Positions 59,232-64,000 of a DNA stretch of 64,000 bases are shown here, in pieces. The DNA lies in contig JAVYIG010002371.1 in NCBI GenBank assembly GCA_035222895.1, positions 124,001 to 188,000 of the forward strand, given 5' to 3'. The notes beneath the pieces were generated by a model. The model was not told the DNA's origin and did no database searches. It saw only the letters and a list, made by a program, of their open reading frames with translations. The translations under genes were made by a program, and so were the position numbers. The stretch is from Strongylocentrotus droebachiensis (lineage: Eukaryota; Echinodermata; Echinoidea; Camarodonta; Strongylocentrotidae). Numbering within the stretch: the stretch's first letter is position 1; the number at the start of each line of letters is the position of its first letter.

Positions 59232-59915
59232 TTTCCTTGATGTAATTAGATGTATAATCAATTTTTAAGTTATAAACTGGCAAGATAAATTTGCGGGGCA
59301 GCCATCAGCCCCAAACCCTAGGGCTTCGATTCTCACCACCCCTTCTCCGACTGATGTTTTCTCTCACTCCTAGTCTGATCAGGACTGTCCTGATAAGATG
59401 CAGTAGTTGGACGCGAACCCCTCGTCTTTTATGCCACGTCGACACAGTAGCCACGTAGTCATGGTATTGTTCTAAGCTTGGTGAAACAGGGTCACCGGAA
59501 AGGCCTCCAACAATGGTGATCTGACCTATTGGCTAGTGGCTACCATTCCCAGGTTACACGAACAAAACTTCTACTAGTTAGTCATATTAGAAACGCATGA
59601 AAAAATCACAACTTTGACACTGAGTGACAATAGAAACATACTGAACATCAGGTTGTCTTTCCATAATCCTTAAGAACAAACACTAAAATCATGTAATGAA
59701 AACTATTGTAATACTTTTCATCACATCATGTTCGAGTTACTACAACTTCGAGGTACCACAATGTATTATCTAGGATTGATAATTCATCTACTTTCTTTCT
59801 TCTCCATTACTTTGTTCTTTTGAAGAAAAAAAATGTATAAAATTCTGATTAGAAGAATGAATAACATTATCTAAAATACATTTGAAAAGGCTGATATTTA
59901 AAAAAAAAGTACAAA

Positions 59916-59922
59916 CGCTCCT

Positions 59923-59969
<47 letters not shown>

Positions 59970-59989
59970 GCCAATTGCGCCACAGAAGC
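59916..59989 (-). tRNA. tRNA-Asn (GTT), class C
   Basis: Consensus body; partner of 44658, including the private CATACTGAACATC. Confidence 0.95.
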
Positions 59990-60250
59990 TTCGTTATACA
60001 GCCATTATAGTTGGTTTTGACAGTACCTGTAATTGTTTTAAAGCAAAATATAGGTAGAGCTTTGAATTCTGTTTCAAGCATGTAAATTAAACTGTCTTTT
60101 TTGTACACTCTCTAACTTTCAAAATGTATTGTGATCAAAAGAATTCACTAGATCCGTTATGAAGTTTCTATTTTTGTTTTCAGTTACGGAAGAACCAACC
60201 AAAATAAGATAAAATAACTACAACAAATGAAACGAAATAATAAAACAATA

Positions 60251-60322
60251 TGCGTTGGCCGGGAATCGAACCCGGGGGAATTGCTTGGAAGGCAACTATG
60301 CTAACCACTATACCACCAACGC
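60251..60322 (-). tRNA. tRNA-Gly (TCC), g4, variable-region change
   Basis: Third carrier of the CAATTCCCCC change, 15,258 bp from 44993. Confidence 0.9.
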
Positions 60323-61006
60323 TTTCCTTGATGTAATTTGATGTATAATCAATTGTTAAGTAATAAACTGGCAAGATAAATTTGCGGGGCAGCCATCATC
60401 CCCAAACCCTAGGGCTTCGATTCTCACCACCCCTTCTCCGACTGATATTTTCTCTTACTCCTATTCTGATCAGGACTGTCCTGATAAGATGCAGTAGTTG
60501 GACGCGAACCCCTCGTCTTTTACGCCACGTCGACACAGTAGCCACGTAGTCATGGTATTGTTCTAAGCTTGGTGAAACAGGGTCACCGGAAAGGCCTCCA
60601 ACAATGGTGATCTGACCTATTGGCTAGTGGCTACCATTCCCAGGTTACACGAACAAAACTTCTACTAGTTAGTCATATTAGAAACGCATGAAAAAATCAC
60701 AACTTTGACACTGAGTGACAATAGAAACATACTGAGCATCAGGTTGTCTTTCCATAATCCTTAAGAACAAACACTAAAATCATGTAATGAAAACTATTGT
60801 AATACTTTTCATCACATCATGTTCGAGTTACTACAACTTCGAGGTACCACAATGTATTATCTAGGATTGATAATTCATCTACTTTCTTTCTTCTCCATTA
60901 CTTTGTTCTTTTGAAGAAAAAAAATGTATAAAATTCTGATTAGAAGAATGAATAACATTATCTAAAATACATTTGAAAAGGCTGATATTTAAAAAAAAAG
61001 AACAAA

Positions 61007-61013
61007 CGCTCCT

Positions 61014-61060
<47 letters not shown>

Positions 61061-61080
61061 GCCAATTGCGCCACAGAAGC
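61007..61080 (-). tRNA. tRNA-Asn (GTT), class E
   Basis: Consensus body; class differs from its 15,258-bp partner 45749 (C). Confidence 0.95.
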
Positions 61081-61341
61081 TTCGTTATACAGCCATTATA
61101 GTTGGCTTTGACAGTACCTGTAATTGTTTCAAAGCAAAATATAGGTAGAGCTTTGAATTCTGTTTCAAGCATGTAAATTAAACCGTCTTTTTTGTACACT
61201 CTCTAACTTTCAAAATGTATTGTGATCAAAAGAATTCACTAGATCCGTTATGAAGTTTCTATTTTTGTTTTCAGTTACGGAAGAACCAACCAAAATAAGA
61301 TAAAATAACTACAACAAATAAAACGAAATAATAAAACAATA

Positions 61342-61413
61342 TGCGTTGGCCGGGAATCGAACCCGGGTCAATTGCTTGGAAGGCAACTATGCTAACCACT
61401 ATACCACCAACGC
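61342..61413 (-). tRNA. tRNA-Gly (TCC), g4 flank with consensus body
   Basis: The right flank is the rare g4 type, but the body lacks the CAATTCCCCC change that all other g4 copies carry: a recombinant unit. Confidence 0.95.
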
Positions 61414-62097
61414 TTTCCTTGATGTAATTTGATGTATAATCAATTGTTAAGTAATAAACTGGCAAGATAAATTTGCGGGGCAGCCATCATCCCCAAACCC
61501 TAGGGCTTCGATTCTCACCACCCCTTCTCCGACTGATATTTTCTCTTACTCCTATTCTGATCAGGACTGTCCTGATAAGATGCAGTAGTTGGACGCGAAC
61601 CCCTCGTCTTTTACGCCACGTCGACACAGTAGCCACGTAGTCATGGTATTGTTCTAAGCTTGGTGAAACAGGGTCACCGGAAAGGCCTCCAACAATGGTG
61701 ATCTGACCTATTGGCTAGTGGCTACCATTCCCAGGTTACACGAACAAAACTTCTACTAGTTAGTCATATTAGAAACGCATGAAAAAATCACAACTTTGAC
61801 ACTGAGTGACAATAGAAACATACTGAGCATCAGGTTGTCTTTCCATAATCCTTAAGAACAAACACTAAAATCATGTAATGAAAACTATTGTAATACTTTT
61901 CATCACATCATGTTCGAGTTACTACAACTTCGAGGTACCACAATGTATTATCTAGGATTGATAATTCATCTACTTTCTTTCTTCTCCATTACTTTGTTCT
62001 TTTGAAGAAAAAAAATGTATAAAATTCTGATTAGAAGAATGAATAACATTATCTAAAATACATTTGAAAAGGCTGATATTTAAAAAAAAAGAACAAA

Positions 62098-62104
62098 CGC
62101 TCCT

Positions 62105-62151
<47 letters not shown>

Positions 62152-62171
62152 GCCAATTGCGCCACAGAAGC
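62098..62171 (-). tRNA. tRNA-Asn (GTT), class E
   Basis: Consensus body; partner of 46840. Confidence 0.95.
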
Positions 62172-62432
62172 TTCGTTATACAGCCATTATAGTTGGCTTT
62201 GACAGTACCTGTAATTGTTTCAAAGCAAAATATAGGTAGAGCTTTGAATTCTGTTTCAAGCATGTAAATTAAACCGTCTTTTTTGTACACTCTCTAACTT
62301 TCAAAATGTATTGTGATCAAAAGAATTCACTAGATCCGTTATGAAGTTTCTATTTTTGTTTTCAGTTACGGAAGAACCAACCAAAATAAGATAAAATAAC
62401 TACAACAAATAAAACGAAATAATAAAACAATA

Positions 62433-62504
62433 TGCGTTGGCCGGGAATCGAACCCGGGTCAATTGCTTGGAAGGCAACTATGCTAACCACTATACCACCA
62501 ACGC
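62433..62504 (-). tRNA. tRNA-Gly (TCC), g3
   Basis: Consensus body; partner of 47175 with the same TTTGCAGGG variant. Confidence 0.95.
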
Positions 62505-63188
62505 TTTCCTTGATGTAATTAGATGTATAATCAATTTTTAAGTTATAAACTGGCAAGATAAATTTGCAGGGCAGCCATCATCCCCAAACCCTAGGGCTTC
62601 GATTCTCACCACCCCTTCTCCGACTGATGTTTTCTCTCACTCCTAGTCTGATCAGGACTGTCCTGATAAGATGCAGTAGTTGGACGCGAACCCCTCGTCT
62701 TTTATGCCACGTCGACACAGTAGCCACGTAGTCATGGTATTGTTCTAAGCTTGGTGAAACAGGGTCACCGGAAAGGCCTCCAACAATGGTGATCTGACCT
62801 ATTGGCTAGTGGCTACCATTCCCAGGTTACACGAACAAAACTTCTAGTAGTTAGTCATATTAGAAACGCATGAAAATATCACAACTTTGACACTGAGTGA
62901 CAATAGAAACATACTGAGCATCAGGTTGTCTTTCCATAATCCTTAAGAACAAACACTAAAATCATGTAATGAAAACTATTGTAATACTTTTCATCACATC
63001 ATGTTCGAGTTACTACAACTTCGAGGTACCACAATGTATTATCTAGGATTGATAATTCATCTACTTTCTTTCTTCTCCATTACTTTGTTCTTTTGAAGAA
63101 AAAAAATGTATAAAATTCTGATTAGAAGAATGAATAACATTATCTAAAATACATTTGAAAAGGCTGATATTTAAAAAAAAAGTACAAA

Positions 63189-63195
63189 CGCTCCT

Positions 63196-63242
<47 letters not shown>

Positions 63243-63262
63243 GCCAATTGCGCCACAGAAGC
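63189..63262 (-). tRNA. tRNA-Asn (GTT), class C
   Basis: Consensus body. Confidence 0.95.
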
Positions 63263-63523
63263 TTCGTTATACAGCCATTATAGTTGGTTTTGACAGTACC
63301 TGTAATTGTTTTAAAGCAAAATATAGGTAGAGCTTTGAATTCTGTTTCAAGCATGTAAATTAAACTGTCTTTTTTGTACACTCTCTAACTTTCAAAATGT
63401 ATTGTGATCAAAAGAATTCACTAGATCCGTTATGAAGTTTCTATTTTTGTTTTCAGTTACGGAAGAACCAACCAAAATAAGATAAAATAACTACAACAAA
63501 TAAAACGAAATAATAAAACAATA

Positions 63524-63595
63524 TGCGTTGGCCGGGAATCGAACCCGGGTCAATTGCTTGGAAGGCAACTATGCTAACCACTATACCACCAACGC
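63524..63595 (-). tRNA. tRNA-Gly (TCC), g3
   Basis: Consensus body; last tRNA in the window, with the array continuing past 64000. Confidence 0.95.
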
Positions 63596-64000
63596 TTTCC
63601 TTGATGTAATTAGATGTATAATCAATTTTTAAGTTATAAACTGGCAAGATAAATTTGCGGGGCAGCCATCAGCCCCAAACCCTAGGGCTTCGATTCTCAC
63701 CACCCCTTCTCCGACTGATATTTTCTCTTACTCCTATTCTGATCAGGACTGTCCTGATAAGATGCAGTAGTTGGACGCGAACCCCTCGTCTTTTACGCCA
63801 CGTCGACACAGTAGCCACGTAGTCATGGTATTGTTCTAAGCTTGGTGAAACAGGGTCACCGGAAAGGCCTCCAACAATGGTGATCTGACCTATTGGCTAG
63901 TGGCTACCATTCCCAGGTTACACGAACAAAACTTCTACTAGTTAGTCATATTAGAAACGCATGAAAAAATCACAACTTTGACACTGAGTGACAATAGAAA

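Larger units (their letters stand above)
26665..64000. repeat. Giant tandem array of Gly(TCC)-Asn(GTT) tRNA units
   Basis: The unit is 1088-1091 bp. In sense order it is tRNA-Gly, 261-bp spacer, tRNA-Asn, then a spacer of about 680 bp. Plus-strand units occupy 26665-29551; minus-strand units run from 29552 past the window end. The left edge lies at the start of a tRNA-Asn gene (homology begins at CGAAGCTTCTG, 26665). Every Asn gene is followed by a T9-T10 tract about 10 nt downstream and every Gly gene by TTTTATT, good Pol III terminators. I name Asn unit classes A-E and Gly 5'-flank classes g1-g4 from diagnostic bases. In plus-strand text: A has TTCTGGTTCAAG; B TTCTGTTTCAAG with a T10 terminator; C GTTGGTTTTGACAG; D GAATTTTGTTTCAAG; E AAACCGTC plus AAAGAACAAACG. 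g1 has ATAAACAATTTTTAAGTT, g2 ATAATCAATTTTTAAGTA, g3 ATAATCAATTTTTAAGTT and g4 ATAATCAATTGTTAAGTA. Confidence 0.95.

Noticed and set aside
29578-63647. Dozens of 64-107-codon ORFs across the array
   Set aside because: They are translations through tRNA genes. VGGIVVSIVAFQAIDPGSIPGQR is the tRNA-Gly itself and LLWRNWLARSAVNRKVGGSSPPRS is tRNA-Asn. They are a known class of spurious database proteins.
26665-64000. CRISPR-like or phage-type repeat array
   Set aside because: Repeats are about 1089 bp and contain eukaryotic tRNA genes; there are no short repeats with unique spacers.

Overview
The window is eukaryotic, animal-type DNA: AT-rich, with no operons. It holds an endonuclease/reverse-transcriptase LINE, hAT-like DNA transposons with 8-bp target duplications, a spliced C2H2 zinc-finger gene with GT/AG boundaries, and nuclear tRNA genes with internal A and B boxes and T-tract terminators. 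The general look (CT/GA simple repeats, CCAAT-box promoter, many small foldback elements) fits a marine invertebrate, possibly an echinoderm or another invertebrate deuterostome. I cannot fix the species from sequence alone.

Left third (1-17,000): a full-length-looking LINE with an intact 1029-codon ORF (676-3765) is followed by three diverged copies of one dispersed segment (A about 4187-8070, B about 10912-13850, C about 13851-16960). Each copy carries CCAAT/ACGTCA promoter-like motifs and has been modified by its own insertions: a retroposon shared by A and C, a 143-bp foldback in B, a poly-T-headed retroposon in B and a 5'-truncated LINE with a 27-copy TTTA tail in C. Between A and B lies the only convincing cellular protein gene, a three-finger C2H2 protein on the minus strand (9450-10485) with a 301-bp intron that splits codon 2. 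Its promoter shares the CTCGACCAATCA motif with the dispersed copies.

Middle (17,000-26,660): a loose cluster of tRNA-Gly(TCC) and tRNA-Asn(GTT) genes, some degenerate, on both strands. It contains an inverted segmental duplication (20.4-21.2 kb against 23.4-26.1 kb) that is split in one copy by a 2172-bp hAT-like element and in the other by a hairpin-bearing insert.

Right (26,665-64,000, running off the window): a giant tandem array of a unit of about 1089 bp, each unit carrying one tRNA-Gly(TCC) and one tRNA-Asn(GTT). About 2.6 units lie on the plus strand; the array then flips at 29551/29552 and about 31 further units run on the minus strand. The first minus-strand tRNA-Gly is split by an 1866-bp hAT-like insertion. 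Units differ by diagnostic bases and form a mosaic higher-order pattern (shared private variants 2179, 11,989 and 15,258 bp apart), which points to recent unequal exchange. A diverged single copy of the Gly-Asn part of the unit at about 17,390-18,215 looks like the progenitor type. In total I count 39 tRNA-Asn genes and 37 tRNA-Gly genes, one of them interrupted. Most short ORFs in this half are translations of tRNA genes and are not proteins.
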